DNA from: Streptomyces sp. NBC_01571 | Lineage (GTDB): Bacteria > Actinomycetota > Actinomycetes > Streptomycetales > Streptomycetaceae | Length of the DNA: 64,000 nucleotides | Reading direction: 5' to 3' | Assembly (NCBI RefSeq): GCF_026339875.1 | Contig: NZ_JAPEPZ010000001.1 | Span: 6,882,001-6,946,000, forward strand | Part shown: positions 26,326-35,046 of the stretch, in pieces | Numbering within the stretch: position 1 is the stretch's first letter | How the letters are laid out: each line of letters begins with the position of its first letter | Made by a program: the position numbers and the translations under genes | The notes under the pieces: generated by a model | The model's database searches: none | Told to the model about the DNA's origin: nothing | Seen by the model: the letters and a program-made list of their open reading frames with translations, nothing else

Positions 26326-27135
26326 TCACAGCCCGAAGCGACGCTGGAGGTCTCCGAGCTGTCCGGGAAGGCGCGGTGCCGCGGACTGCTGTCCGTGCTG
26401 GCCCTGGTGACCGGGTGTGCCGCCGGCGCCGGGCACTCCCGGCTCGTGCGGAACGGCCCCGGTGGCCTGCTCGGCCATCAGGATCTCCGTGGACTGGAGC
26501 AGCACGGTGCCGGCTCCGACGAACTCGAACTGATGCTCCTCTCCGGAGGCCCCGCCAAGGCCTGTCAGTGCACGTAGGCCGCCCATGACGCCCGTCATGT
26601 ACCCGTGGTCGTAGTGATGACACGGGGACGGGCAGTCGGCCCAGCCCACCAGTGCCTGAGGGTCCACCCGGATCGGGGGTTCCATGAACACCACCGGACC
26701 GTTCGATGCCGCCACGAACTTGCCGGTTCCGATGAGTGTCAGAAAGCCCGGCACGATCGACTGCTTGAGCGCGAGACTTGGCTGAAAAGCGAGCAGGTTG
26801 CCCGAGCGAATGGTCAGGTTGCCGTCGTCCAGGTCGTACGAATTCACGTCGAAGGCCCGGTCGGCGAGGAGCATCTTGCCCGAACCGTCGGCCACCACCC
26901 AGTCGCTCGCGTGCAGAGGCGAATGGAACGACGAACGGACAAGTCGGTCGAGTCGGCCGTGTCCGACGCCGTTGAACTCCATCGACCCGTAGTAGGCGAT
27001 CATCTTGCCCTTCTGCAGGAACCACTGGCTCCCCTTGAGCTCCACGCAGAAGGTGTACTTGTTGACGTTGTCGTCGGCGGGCAACGTCATGGGGTCGTGG
27101 ACCGTGGGGCCACCGGGAGTCCCGTACGCGCTCAC
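26326..27135 (-). CDS. AIM24/TIGR00266-family protein (third gene of operon)
   Basis: A 269-residue AIM24-type protein built of beta-strand repeats around VGAGTVLLQSTEILM and GKFVAASNGPVVF. The C-terminal ~35 residues are Gly/Gln/Pro-rich and probably disordered. The GTG start overlaps the stop of the preceding gene (GTGA, 27132–27135). AIM24 proteins resemble the tryptophan RNA-binding attenuator fold. In streptomycetes they are clustered, but their biochemical role is not established. It is the last of three tandem paralogues and the most diverged. Confidence 0.88.
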   Translation of the reverse strand: MSAYGTPGGPTVHDPMTLPADDNVNKYTFCVELKGSQWFLQKGKMIAYYGSMEFNGVGHGRLDRLVRSSFHSPLHASDWVVADGSGKMLLADRAFDVNSYDLDDGNLTIRSGNLLAFQPSLALKQSIVPGFLTLIGTGKFVAASNGPVVFMEPPIRVDPQALVGWADCPSPCHHYDHGYMTGVMGGLRALTGLGGASGEEHQFEFVGAGTVLLQSTEILMAEQATGAVPHEPGVPGAGGTPGHQGQHGQQSAAPRLPGQLGDLQRRFGL

Positions 27136-27782
27136 AGCTTCTCCTCCGAGGCCTGGACGTACACCGCACCACTGCCGCTCAGCTCCAGCTGGAACGCCTC
27201 GCCCGAGCCGCGGCCCACCATGTCGCGCCAGCCGAGCGCCGTGGACAGCTTGTTGCGTACGTCGCCGTGGTGCGCGACGTACGCCTGCGGGTCGACGTGG
27301 ACCGGGCGCTGCGGGGTGATCGGCACCTCGATGACCCCGCCGTGCGCCATCACTGCGACCGCGCCGTGTCCCTTGAGGGTTGTGGTGAACAGGCCCTGGC
27401 CCGTCACCTGGCCGCGGACCATGCCCATGACCCCGCCCTGCGAGCCCAGGAACATCGTGCCCTGCTGGAGCGTGCCGTCGAAGGCCAGCAGCCGGTCCGC
27501 CTCGACGTAGAGCGTGTCGCCCGTGAGGCTGATCACCTGGATGTGATGGCCGCCGTGCCCGAACAGGACCGTGCCGCTGCCCTCGACGGTCATCAGCGGG
27601 GTGGCCTCGCCCGCGACCCGGCGGCCGAGCATCGACATGACCCCGCCCTGGCCGCCCTGGATGTTGGGCGTGAAGGACACCTCGCCCTTGTAGGCGAGCA
27701 TCGCGCCGCGCTGACTGAACAGGCGCTGGCCCGGCAGGACCGTCGCCTCGATCATCTTGGAGTTCACTTCGCGGAACGGCAT
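27132..27782 (-). CDS. AIM24-family protein (second gene of operon)
   Basis: A 216-residue AIM24-type protein with repeated Gly-rich strands (GSGTVLFGHGGHHIQVISL, GQGLFTTTLKGHGAVAVMAHGG) and the conserved C-terminal VDPQAYVAHHGDV and GSGEAFQLELSGSGAVYVQASE. It has no signal peptide. Its ATG begins one nucleotide after the upstream stop, so the three genes are almost certainly co-translated. The role is unknown. Confidence 0.9.
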   Translation of the reverse strand: MPFREVNSKMIEATVLPGQRLFSQRGAMLAYKGEVSFTPNIQGGQGGVMSMLGRRVAGEATPLMTVEGSGTVLFGHGGHHIQVISLTGDTLYVEADRLLAFDGTLQQGTMFLGSQGGVMGMVRGQVTGQGLFTTTLKGHGAVAVMAHGGVIEVPITPQRPVHVDPQAYVAHHGDVRNKLSTALGWRDMVGRGSGEAFQLELSGSGAVYVQASEEKL

Positions 27783-27783
27783 G

Positions 27784-28416
27784 TCACAGATCCCCCGCGA
27801 TCGTGTTGCGCTCACTGGGCTGTACGTAGACCAGGCCGTCGCCCTCGAAGCGGATCTGGAAGGCCTCGCCGCCGCCCTCGCCCATGAATGTGCGGAACGT
27901 CACACCGGCCTGGAAGGACTGCCTGACGTTGCCCTGGTGCGCGATGTACGCGCCCGGGTCCACCGTCAGCGGGTACTGGGAGCTGACGCGCAGCACCACC
28001 GCCGGCCCGTCGGACATGATCGCCGCCTGGCCGTGGCCCTCGACGGTGGTCGTGAACAGACCGTTGCCCTGGGAGGCGCCGCGCAGCCCCGTGAAGGTCG
28101 TGCCCGTGCGCAGCCCGGCGTCGGTCGCGAGGAGATTGCTGGACTCGACGTACAGCTTGTCGCCCCGCAGGCTCACCAGGTTGATCTCGCTCGCCCGGTC
28201 CGCGAACCAGCAGGTCCCGTGCCCCTTCACCTCCATCACCGTCATCTGCTCGCCGGTCAGGCGCCGCGTCACCATCCCGCGGATCCCCTCACCGCCGCCG
28301 CTCAGCTTCTTGAAGGCCATCTGACCGTCGTACGCGACCATCGAGCCGTTCTTCGCCTTCACGGCGTCCCCGGTCATGTCGACGGCCAGCACCTTGCTGC
28401 CTTGAAGTCGGAACAT
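27784..28416 (-). CDS. AIM24-family protein (first gene of operon)
   Basis: A 210-residue AIM24-type protein. Shared elements with its neighbour are GNGLFTTTVEGHGQAAIMSDGP, VDPGAYIAHQGNV and GGGEAFQIRFEGDGLVYVQPSE. It has no membrane segment. The ATG at 28416 was chosen because the open frame upstream runs into the MITE remnant and has no family similarity. It is the promoter-proximal member of the run. Confidence 0.9.
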   Translation of the reverse strand: MFRLQGSKVLAVDMTGDAVKAKNGSMVAYDGQMAFKKLSGGGEGIRGMVTRRLTGEQMTVMEVKGHGTCWFADRASEINLVSLRGDKLYVESSNLLATDAGLRTGTTFTGLRGASQGNGLFTTTVEGHGQAAIMSDGPAVVLRVSSQYPLTVDPGAYIAHQGNVRQSFQAGVTFRTFMGEGGGEAFQIRFEGDGLVYVQPSERNTIAGDL

Positions 28417-28496
28417 CGCCACAGTTGTGACGGTAGCCGCCGGTTGCGGAGGGGGACAGGGGCCACGGGTGGATCTCATCCCTGAGCGGACCCCTA

Positions 28497-28581
28497 GGTC
28501 GTGTTGCGAAAGTCCCGCCTGCCTCGCGGCGCCTGGCACGCCCTCTCGCCGCACCGGGCGAAAACCCGAGTACGTCCGAGC
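28497..28581. mobile_element. Truncated copy of the MITE-like element
   Basis: It begins at a CTAG site (28494–28497) with GGTCGTGTTGCGAAAGTCCC and matches the reverse complement of the right end of the 5758–5932 element for about 80 nt with at most a few mismatches. It then diverges abruptly. The other terminus is missing. It lies just upstream of the AIM24 operon. Confidence 0.8.
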
Positions 28582-28723
28582 CGCGCGGGGCGCGCCGTCC
28601 GCCACCCCCGGGCCGGGGTGCCGCGTCCCGGGTGCCACAATGGCCGGGGCCTTGTGCTTGCGTTCACAAAGCTCAGAGCCTGGACGACCACGACTCTCCC
28701 CCCGAACCCACCGAAGGTGACCC

Positions 28724-29071
28724 GTGGACATAAAGACCGCCACCGCCCTCCGCCGCCTCCGCCTGGTCTCGGCCCCCGAGGCCGTCTCCTTCCTGCTGCT
28801 GCTCGTCTGCTCGGTACTGAAGCGGACCACGGACTTCAACGCGGTGCCCGTCATGGGCGCGATCCACGGTGTGCTCTTCATCCTCTACGTGATCTTCTGG
28901 GCGGACGCCTGGAACCGCGCGCGGTGGAGCGCCGGGACCGGGATCCTCTACTTCGTCCTCTCCGTGCTGCCCACCGGCGGGTTCTTCGCCGAGCGCAAGC
29001 TGCGGCGCGAGACCGAGGACGCGGTCATCGCCTCCCGCGCCCGCCGCGAGGGAGTCGTGGGGTCGTCGTGA
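28724..29071 (+). CDS. DUF3817 integral membrane protein
   Basis: A 115-residue protein with three hydrophobic helices ([57 protein letters not shown]). This is the DUF3817/YrhK-like small membrane family, whose function is unknown. The GTG start has GAAGGTG upstream. Its stop overlaps the start of the next gene (GTGA), so the two are coupled. A paralogue occurs at 30099–30437. Confidence 0.88.
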   Translation: MDIKTATALRRLRLVSAPEAVSFLLLLVCSVLKRTTDFNAVPVMGAIHGVLFILYVIFWADAWNRARWSAGTGILYFVLSVLPTGGFFAERKLRRETEDAVIASRARREGVVGSS

Positions 29072-29361
29072 TCGTCGCCTTCTCCGTGACGCCGCTCGGT
29101 GTCGGCGAGGACGTGGGGGAGTACGTCGCCGACGCCGTCCGGGTCGTCCGGGCGTCGGGGCTGCCGAACCGCACCGACGCCATGTTCACCTCCGTCGAGG
29201 GGGAGTGGGACGAGGTGATGGACGTGGTCAAGCGTGCCGTCGCCGCCGTCGAGGCCCGGGCGCCGCGCGTCTCCGTCGTCCTCAAGGCGGACATCCGCCC
29301 CGGCGTCACGGACGGTCTGACCTCGAAGGTGGAGACGGTCGAGCGGCATCTGTCCGCCTAG
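29068..29361 (+). CDS. MTH1187-family thiamine-binding-type protein
   Basis: A 97-residue ferredoxin-like fold protein ([23 protein letters not shown] ... [17 protein letters not shown]). It belongs to the MTH1187/YkoF-like family, in which some members bind thiamine or pyrimidine precursors. Whether this one does is not known. It is translationally coupled to the DUF3817 gene. Confidence 0.85.
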   Translation: MIVAFSVTPLGVGEDVGEYVADAVRVVRASGLPNRTDAMFTSVEGEWDEVMDVVKRAVAAVEARAPRVSVVLKADIRPGVTDGLTSKVETVERHLSA

Positions 29362-29387
29362 TCCCCGCCCGAACACCGCCGGCACCC

Positions 29388-29418
29388 GGAACCCCGGTCC
29401 ACAGTGGGCCGGGGTTCC
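29388..29418 (+). terminator. Terminator hairpin
   Basis: A perfect 10-bp stem GGAACCCCGG / CCGGGGTTCC with an 11-nt loop, 26 nt after the stop of the thiamine-binding-type gene. Confidence 0.8.
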
Positions 29419-29536
29419 GCGCGCCCGGCGGCTCGAGCGGCCGCCGGCCGCCGTCCACGCGTTACGGGAACGTATGCGCGACCGATAGGCGAGACGGGGC
29501 AGACCACGATATGACCGGCGGGTAAGGTCTCATGCC

Positions 29537-30046
29537 GTGCCGAAGCCGCTCAGCCTTGCCTTCGATCCCATCGCCCGCGCCGACGAACTCTGGCAACAGC
29601 GCTGGGGATCCGTGCCGTCCATGGCCGCGATCACCTCGATCATGCGCGCACACCAGATCCTGCTCGCCGAGGTCGACGCGGTCGTCAAGCCGTACGGACT
29701 GACCTTCGCGCGCTACGAGGCCCTGGTGCTGCTCACCTTCTCCAAGGCCGGCGAACTGCCGATGTCCAAGATCGGCGAGCGGCTGATGGTGCACCCCACC
29801 TCCGTCACGAACACCGTGGACCGCCTGGTGCGGTCCGGGCTCGTCGACAAGCGGCCCAACCCCAACGACGGGCGGGGCACGCTCGCCTCCATCACCGAGA
29901 AGGGCCGCGAGGTCTGCGACGCGGCGACCCGCGACCTGATGGAGATGGACTTCGGGCTCGGGGTGTACGACTCCGAGGAGTGCGGGGAGATCTTCGCGAT
30001 GCTGCGGCCGCTGCGGGTCTCGGCGCACGACTTCGACGACGAGTAG
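29537..30046 (+). CDS. MarR-family transcriptional regulator
   Basis: A 169-residue MarR protein. The recognition region is MSKIGERLMVHPTSVTNTVDRL and the wing is NPNDGRGTLASITEKG. An N-terminal extension (MPKPLSLAFDPIARADELWQQRWG) is typical of streptomycete homologues of this locus. The GTG start was chosen; an upstream ATG is out of frame. It lies upstream of a DUF3817 gene and icmA and may regulate neighbours, which is inferred. Confidence 0.9.
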   Translation: MPKPLSLAFDPIARADELWQQRWGSVPSMAAITSIMRAHQILLAEVDAVVKPYGLTFARYEALVLLTFSKAGELPMSKIGERLMVHPTSVTNTVDRLVRSGLVDKRPNPNDGRGTLASITEKGREVCDAATRDLMEMDFGLGVYDSEECGEIFAMLRPLRVSAHDFDDE

Positions 30047-30098
30047 ACGGGCAGGGGCGCGCGAAGATCGCGCAAAAGGGGCCGTTACGCTCGTACGC

Positions 30099-30437
30099 AT
30101 GAAGAAGAGCGTGCTGACCCGCTACCGCGTGATGGCCTACGTCACCGGTGTGCTGCTGGTCCTGCTGACCCTCGGTGTGATCGCCAAGTACGTGCTCGAC
30201 ATGAACGGTGCCGTGGACTTCACCCGCGTCGTCGCCATCGCGCACGGCTGGCTCTACGTCGTCTACCTCGTGTTCGCCTTCGACCTGGGCGCCAAGGCGA
30301 AGTGGCCGGTCGGCAAGCAGCTGTGGGTGCTGCTGGCCGGGACGATCCCGACGGCGGCGTTCTTCGTGGAGCGCAAGGTCAGCCGCGAGCTGGAGTCGAA
30401 GATCACGGACGATTCCCCCGTGGTCGCCAAGGCCTAG
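30099..30437 (+). CDS. DUF3817 integral membrane protein (paralogue)
   Basis: A 112-residue protein with three membrane helices (YVTGVLLVLLTLGVIAKYVL, VVAIAHGWLYVVYLVFAFDL, LWVLLAGTIPTAAFFVERKV). It is the same family as 28724–29071, sharing the GWLY/GVLF and TGGFFxERK-like landmarks. The function is unknown. It follows marR by 52 nt in the same orientation. Confidence 0.88.
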   Translation: MKKSVLTRYRVMAYVTGVLLVLLTLGVIAKYVLDMNGAVDFTRVVAIAHGWLYVVYLVFAFDLGAKAKWPVGKQLWVLLAGTIPTAAFFVERKVSRELESKITDDSPVVAKA

Positions 30438-30534
30438 TCCGGGCCGCCGTACCAGCCGCAACGCCCCGGGACGCCTGCCGCCACCGGACCCTCCGTACCG
30501 CCGTCGGTGTGGTCCGTGGCGGTTTCCCATCGAC

Positions 30535-30558
30535 ATTTACTAGGACGTCCTAGTAAAT
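30535..30558. promoter_or_regulatory. Perfect 24-bp palindrome upstream of icmA (operator candidate)
   Basis: The half-site ATTTACTAGGAC is followed immediately by its exact reverse complement. It ends 8 nt before the icmA ATG, so a bound regulator would cover the transcription or translation start. It is AT-richer than its surroundings. This is the form of a TetR- or similar-family operator. The regulator is not identified; the TetR gene downstream of icmA and the MarR gene upstream are candidates. Confidence 0.75.
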
Positions 30559-30566
30559 TTGAAGGC

Positions 30567-32267
30567 ATGGACGCTGACGCCATCGAAGAGGGCCGCCGAC
30601 GCTGGCAGGCCCGGTACGACGCATCGCGCAAGCGCGACGCGGACTTCACCACGCTCTCCGGCGACCCCGTGGAGCCGGTGTACGGGCCTCGGCCCGGGGA
30701 CACGTACGACGGCTTCGAGCGGATCGGATGGCCCGGCGAGTACCCCTTCACCCGCGGGCTCCACCCGACCGGCTACCGAGGGCGCACGTGGACGATCCGG
30801 CAGTTCGCCGGATTCGGTAACGCCGAGCAGACCAACGAGCGGTACAAGATGATCCTCGCCGCGGGCGGCGGCGGTCTCTCGGTCGCCTTCGACATGCCGA
30901 CCCTCATGGGGCGCGACTCCGACGACCCCCGCGCGCTCGGCGAGGTCGGGCACTGCGGGGTCGCGATCGACTCCGCCGCCGACATGGAGGTCCTGTTCAA
31001 GGACATCCCGCTCGGTGACGTCACCACGTCGATGACGATCAGCGGCCCGGCCGTGCCCGTCTTCTGCATGTACCTGGTCGCCGCGGAGCGCCAGGGCGTG
31101 GACCCCGCCGTCCTGAACGGCACGCTCCAGACCGACATCTTCAAGGAGTACATCGCCCAGAAGGAGTGGCTCTTCGAACCCGAGCCCCACCTGCGCCTCA
31201 TCGGTGACCTGATGGAGCACTGCGCCTCGAAGATCCCCGCCTACAAGCCGCTGTCCGTCTCCGGGTACCACATCCGGGAGGCGGGCTCCACGGCCGCGCA
31301 GGAACTGGCGTACACGCTGGCGGACGGTTTCGGGTACGTGGAACTGGGCCTCTCCCGTGGCCTGGACGTGGACGTCTTCGCCTCCGGCCTCTCCTTCTTC
31401 TTCGACGCGCACCTCGACTTCTTCGAGGAGATCGCCAAGTTCCGGGCGGCCCGGCGGATCTGGGCACGGTGGATGCGGGACGTGTACGGCGCGAAGTCCG
31501 ACAAGGCGCAGTGGCTGCGCTTCCACACCCAGACGGCCGGAGTCTCACTGACGGCCCAGCAGCCGTACAACAACGTCGTCCGTACGGCGGTGGAGGCACT
31601 CGCCGCGGTGCTGGGCGGCACGAACTCGCTCCACACCAACGCCCTGGACGAGACGCTCGCGCTGCCGTCCGAGCAGGCCGCCGAGATCGCCCTGCGGACG
31701 CAGCAGGTGCTGATGGAGGAGACCGGCGTCGCCAACGTCGCGGACCCGCTGGGCGGTTCCTGGTACGTCGAGCAGCTCACCGACCGGATCGAGGCCGACG
31801 CGGAGAAGATCTTCGAACAGATCAGGGAGCGGGGGCTGCGGGCCCACCCCGACGGGCAGCACCCGATCGGGCCGATCACCTCCGGCATCCTGCGGGGGAT
31901 CGAGGACGGCTGGTTCACCGGGGAGATCGCCGAATCCGCGTTCCAGTACCAGCGGGCGCTGGAGAAGGGCGACAAGCGGGTGGTCGGGGTGAACGTCCAC
32001 CACGGGTCGGTCACCGGCGACCTGGAGATCCTGAGGGTCAGCCACGAGGTCGAGCGGGAACAGGTACGGGAGTTGGGGACGCGCCGGGGCGCGCGGGACG
32101 ACGCGCGGGTGCGTGCCGCGCTGGGCTCGATGCTCGACGCCGCGCGGGACGGGTCCAACATGATCGTGCCGATGCTGGAGGCGGTGCGGGCGGAGGCCAC
32201 GCTGGGCGAGATCTGCGACGCCCTCCGGGAGGAGTGGGGGGTGTACACGGAGCCGGCGGGCTTCTGA
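30567..32267 (+). CDS. icmA: Isobutyryl-CoA mutase large subunit IcmA
   Basis: A 566-residue acyl-CoA mutase catalytic subunit that, with a separate cobalamin-binding small subunit IcmB, interconverts isobutyryl-CoA and n-butyryl-CoA. The residues that separate it from methylmalonyl-CoA mutase fall exactly where expected: F80 (TIRQFAGFG, Tyr in MCM) and Q198 (EYIAQKEW, Arg in MCM). It lacks the C-terminal B12 domain, and the length equals the known IcmA. The ATG at 30567 lies immediately after a perfect palindrome. icmB is not in the window. Confidence 0.95.
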   Translation: MDADAIEEGRRRWQARYDASRKRDADFTTLSGDPVEPVYGPRPGDTYDGFERIGWPGEYPFTRGLHPTGYRGRTWTIRQFAGFGNAEQTNERYKMILAAGGGGLSVAFDMPTLMGRDSDDPRALGEVGHCGVAIDSAADMEVLFKDIPLGDVTTSMTISGPAVPVFCMYLVAAERQGVDPAVLNGTLQTDIFKEYIAQKEWLFEPEPHLRLIGDLMEHCASKIPAYKPLSVSGYHIREAGSTAAQELAYTLADGFGYVELGLSRGLDVDVFASGLSFFFDAHLDFFEEIAKFRAARRIWARWMRDVYGAKSDKAQWLRFHTQTAGVSLTAQQPYNNVVRTAVEALAAVLGGTNSLHTNALDETLALPSEQAAEIALRTQQVLMEETGVANVADPLGGSWYVEQLTDRIEADAEKIFEQIRERGLRAHPDGQHPIGPITSGILRGIEDGWFTGEIAESAFQYQRALEKGDKRVVGVNVHHGSVTGDLEILRVSHEVEREQVRELGTRRGARDDARVRAALGSMLDAARDGSNMIVPMLEAVRAEATLGEICDALREEWGVYTEPAGF

Positions 32268-32518
32268 ACCCCCGGTTCCCTCGCCCCCGCCAGGGGGCTG
32301 CCGCCCCCTGGACCCCCGCCGTCGCCCGAAGGGCTCGTCCTCAAACGCCGGACGGACTGAAACGCGTTACCCGGGCGTCAGCCTTTGAGCGCGGGCTCGC
32401 ATCTCCAGCCCGTCCGGGGTTTGAGGACGAGGCCGTTCAGGCCGAACGGGGGTCTGGGGGCGGAGTCCCCAGGTACGGAGGGGGCGGGCAGGGGCGGCGG
32501 GGGCGAGAGAACGTCCGA
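32268..32518. repeat. Dispersed Streptomyces inverted repeats between icmA and tetR
   Basis: The spacer holds a perfect hairpin CAGGGGGC/GCCCCCTG (32291–32310). It also holds a large inverted repeat whose arms (32334–32355 and 32410–32431) carry CTCGTCCTCAAACGCCGGAC and its complement. That motif is widely scattered in Streptomyces intergenic DNA, usually at gene ends. Here it lies between convergent genes and likely terminates both. Confidence 0.75.
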
Positions 32519-33145
32519 TCAGGGGGCGTCGGTGGCGCCCGCCAGGCCGAGCAGGAGAACACGGGTGAACGCCCGCACCCACTCCTCGTCCGCAGCCTCC
32601 GCACTGACGAGCGTGCGATGCACCACCGCCCCCGCGACCACGTCGAAGATGAGATCCGCGGTACGCGCGGACGCCTCGGGATCGGACTCCGGCGGCAGCT
32701 CACCCCGGGCGGTGGCCCGCGCCCTCCCCTCCACCACGAGCCGCTTCTGCCGGTCGACGATGGACGTGCGGATCCGCTCCCGCAGGGGCTCGTCACGGGT
32801 GGACTCCGCCACCACCGCCATCAGGGCGGTCTTCGTCTCGGGCCGGTCCAGGATCGCCGCGAACTGCAGCACCACGCCCTCGATGTCCGCCGCCAGACTG
32901 CCGCGGTCGGGCAGCTCCAGTTCGTCGAAGAGCACGGCGACCGCGTCGACCACGAGCTCGTTCTTGCCGGCCCAGCGGCGGTAGAGGGTCGTCTTGGCGA
33001 CCCCGGCCCGGGTCGCCACATCTCCCAATGTCAGCTTGGACCAGCCCAGTTCGACCAGCGCCGCCCGCGTCGCCTCCAGGATCGCGGCGTCCGCGGCAGC
33101 GCTGCGCGGGCGCCCCGTACGCGGGACGGAAGAGCGACTCTGCAT
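32519..33145 (-). CDS. TetR-family transcriptional regulator
   Basis: A 208-residue regulator with an N-terminal helix-turn-helix (LTLGDVATRAGVAKTTLYRRWAGKNELV, ~42–70) and a C-terminal all-helical ligand domain of the TetR_C type. It is convergent with icmA. The ATG at 33145 (MQSRSSVPRTGRPRSAA) fits the family start. Candidate targets are its own promoter and the icmA palindrome, both inferred. Confidence 0.9.
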   Translation of the reverse strand: MQSRSSVPRTGRPRSAAADAAILEATRAALVELGWSKLTLGDVATRAGVAKTTLYRRWAGKNELVVDAVAVLFDELELPDRGSLAADIEGVVLQFAAILDRPETKTALMAVVAESTRDEPLRERIRTSIVDRQKRLVVEGRARATARGELPPESDPEASARTADLIFDVVAGAVVHRTLVSAEAADEEWVRAFTRVLLLGLAGATDAP

Positions 33146-33445
33146 GGCAGGACCATATCCGCCGTTGTGGGCGGGCAAATCCGGCGGTTCTGTGAAGCCG
33201 TGAGGGAGATCACCGGGGGAAGGCGGGCGAAGGCGCTCCCGGACAGTTACGCTACGACCCGTAGCGAAAGCTGCGGACGACGCTCGTACACCATGACCCG
33301 TGCGCGAGCGGCAACCACAGGCGCCAGGTGGGGACCCGGCGCGAGCAGCACACTTCAGGACGCCGGGCGCCACGGATCAGGACGTTGCGGGCCCGGCTTT
33401 CACAGCGTTTTTCACACGTGCGCGAGGAAGGGGGAGGATGTACTC

Positions 33446-34423
33446 ATGCAGCCACGGAACATGTCCATGAGCGGAGTCGTCGACCTCGCCGCGGTGAAGG
33501 CGGCCCAGGAGGCCAAGGCGAAGGCGGAGCAGGCGCGCGCCGAAGCGGCCAGGCAGGGCGGCGGAGGCGGGGCCGTGTCTCCCGCCAGTCTCGTCATCGA
33601 TGTCGACGAGGCCGGATTCGAGCGTGATGTCCTGCAGCGGTCCACCGAGGTCCCGGTCGTCATCGACTTCTGGGCCGAGTGGTGCGAGCCCTGCAAGCAG
33701 TTGAGCCCGGTGCTCGAGCGGCTGGCCGCCGAGTACGCCGGCCGGTTCGTCCTCGCCAAGATCGACGTCGACGCCAACCAGATGCTGATGCAGCAGTTCG
33801 GGATCCAGGGGATCCCGGCCGTCTTCGCCGTGGTCGCGGGACAGGCGCTGCCGCTGTTCCAGGGAGCCGCCGCCGAGACGCAGATCCGGGAGACCCTGGA
33901 CCAGCTCGTGCAGGTCGCCGAGGAGCGTTTCGGTCTCACGGGTCTGGTCGTCGACCAGGACGCCGAGCCCGGCGCCGCCCCGGTGGAGCACGAGATGCCG
34001 GCCGGACCGTACGACGCGCTCCTCGAAGCGGCCGTACAGGCCCTGGACGCGGGTGACTTCGGCGGCGCGGTGCAGGCGTACCGGAACGTGCTGAGCGACG
34101 ACCCGGGCAACACGGAGGCCAAGCTGGGCCTCGCGCAGGCCGAGCTGCTCCAGCGCGTGCAGGGCGCCGATCCGCTCAAGGTGCGCGAGGAGGCGGCGGA
34201 GAAGCCCAAGGACGCGCAGGCGCAGATCGCCGCCGCCGACCTGGACCTCGTGGGCGGCCACGTCGAGGACGCGTTCGGGCGGCTCATCGACACCGTGCAG
34301 CGCACGGCGGGCGACGACCGCGACGCCGTACGGGTGCGGTTGCTGGAGCTCTTCGAGGTGGTGGGCGCCGACGACCCGCGAGTGATCGCGGCGCGCCGGG
34401 CGCTGGCCAGGGCCCTGTTCTGA
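33446..34423 (+). CDS. CnoX/YbbN-like thioredoxin–TPR protein
   Basis: A 325-residue protein. A Lys/Ala/Glu-rich N-terminal helix (~12–36) precedes a thioredoxin domain with an intact active site WCEPC (C80, C83) and cis-Pro GIPAV. A TPR-like C-terminal half contains ALDAGDFGGAVQAYRNVL and DPGNTEAKLGLAQAELL. E. coli CnoX (YbbN) is a holdase that couples to chaperones and lacks a complete CxxC; here both cysteines are present. Redox activity is therefore plausible as well as chaperone function. The ATG at 33446 has GGGGAGG upstream. Confidence 0.88.
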   Translation: MQPRNMSMSGVVDLAAVKAAQEAKAKAEQARAEAARQGGGGGAVSPASLVIDVDEAGFERDVLQRSTEVPVVIDFWAEWCEPCKQLSPVLERLAAEYAGRFVLAKIDVDANQMLMQQFGIQGIPAVFAVVAGQALPLFQGAAAETQIRETLDQLVQVAEERFGLTGLVVDQDAEPGAAPVEHEMPAGPYDALLEAAVQALDAGDFGGAVQAYRNVLSDDPGNTEAKLGLAQAELLQRVQGADPLKVREEAAEKPKDAQAQIAAADLDLVGGHVEDAFGRLIDTVQRTAGDDRDAVRVRLLELFEVVGADDPRVIAARRALARALF

Positions 34424-34484
34424 CCTGTTCCTAAACGCCGGGCCTTGTGACGCCCAGGTGAAAGATTCGCTGAGAGAGCGGCAA

Positions 34485-34522
34485 GTGGCCGCGTTTTACC
34501 AAAACTTGGTAAACGCGGCCAC
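34485..34522 (+). terminator. Long hairpin after the CnoX-like gene
   Basis: The arms GTGGCCGCGTTT(T)ACCAA (34485–34502) and TTGGTAAACGCGGCCAC (34506–34522) pair over 17 bp with one bulged T and a 3-nt loop. It lies about 60 nt past the stop codon. It is unusually AT-containing for this genome. Confidence 0.75.
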
Positions 34523-35046
34523 TGTTACTGGGAGTAAGTCGGAGGCGTTGATCTGTCGGATTCCGTCCGGGGATCAACCTTTTTGTCATCCGCCTCAGCG
34601 CCACCCTGAGTCGCCGACCGATACCGCCGGGTCGTTGTTCGGTTATCCGGCCGTTACTAGCGAGTAACGAACCCCCTTGTGCGGGCGGCCAGAATGCACC
34701 ACGATCGGCGACGCTCGGTCCATTACCCCTCCTCCGACACCCAATCGGGTCAAGGGGTTTTCTGGGTCCCCACCGGGTAGGGGCGGCGGCAGTGGCGCCG
34801 CCTCTTGGGCAGGGGGGTCTTCGCCGTTCGGCGGAGCCTGTCCAGCAGGTTGTGCGTGATGTGTGTCAGGCGCGACCAGTGGTTGTCGCTCGGGGGTGAT
34901 CGCCGGTGTGTTCGGGCGTAGTTCGCGTCCGAGGAGTACGGGCGCTCTCCTTCCCGAGGACGTAGCACTTCTCCCATCCCTGCCCGGCTGAGCCGCCGAC
35001 AAGTGGCAGTCAGGGCCAGGAGATGTACGTCCGAGAAGGAGGAAAT
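34523..35046. other. Gene-free leader region of the DUF6230 operon
   Basis: About 520 nt without a supportable gene. It contains a locally AT-richer part (34523–34700, including the repeated GTTACT near 34526 and 34655) that is a candidate promoter or regulatory zone. A C/G-rich part follows. The last bases give a strong AAGGAGGAAAT ribosome-binding site for the next gene. A long 5' leader or a small RNA is possible, but I see no recognised motif. Confidence 0.5.

Noticed and set aside
28501..29361. Long plus-strand frame running into the thiamine-binding-type gene
   Set aside because: Its upstream part is the MITE remnant and an out-of-frame reading of the DUF3817 gene; the GTGA overlap marks the real start at 29068.
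30567..32267. Methylmalonyl-CoA mutase large subunit
   Set aside because: F80 and Q198 replace the Tyr and Arg of methylmalonyl-CoA mutase, and the C-terminal B12 domain is missing, as in IcmA.
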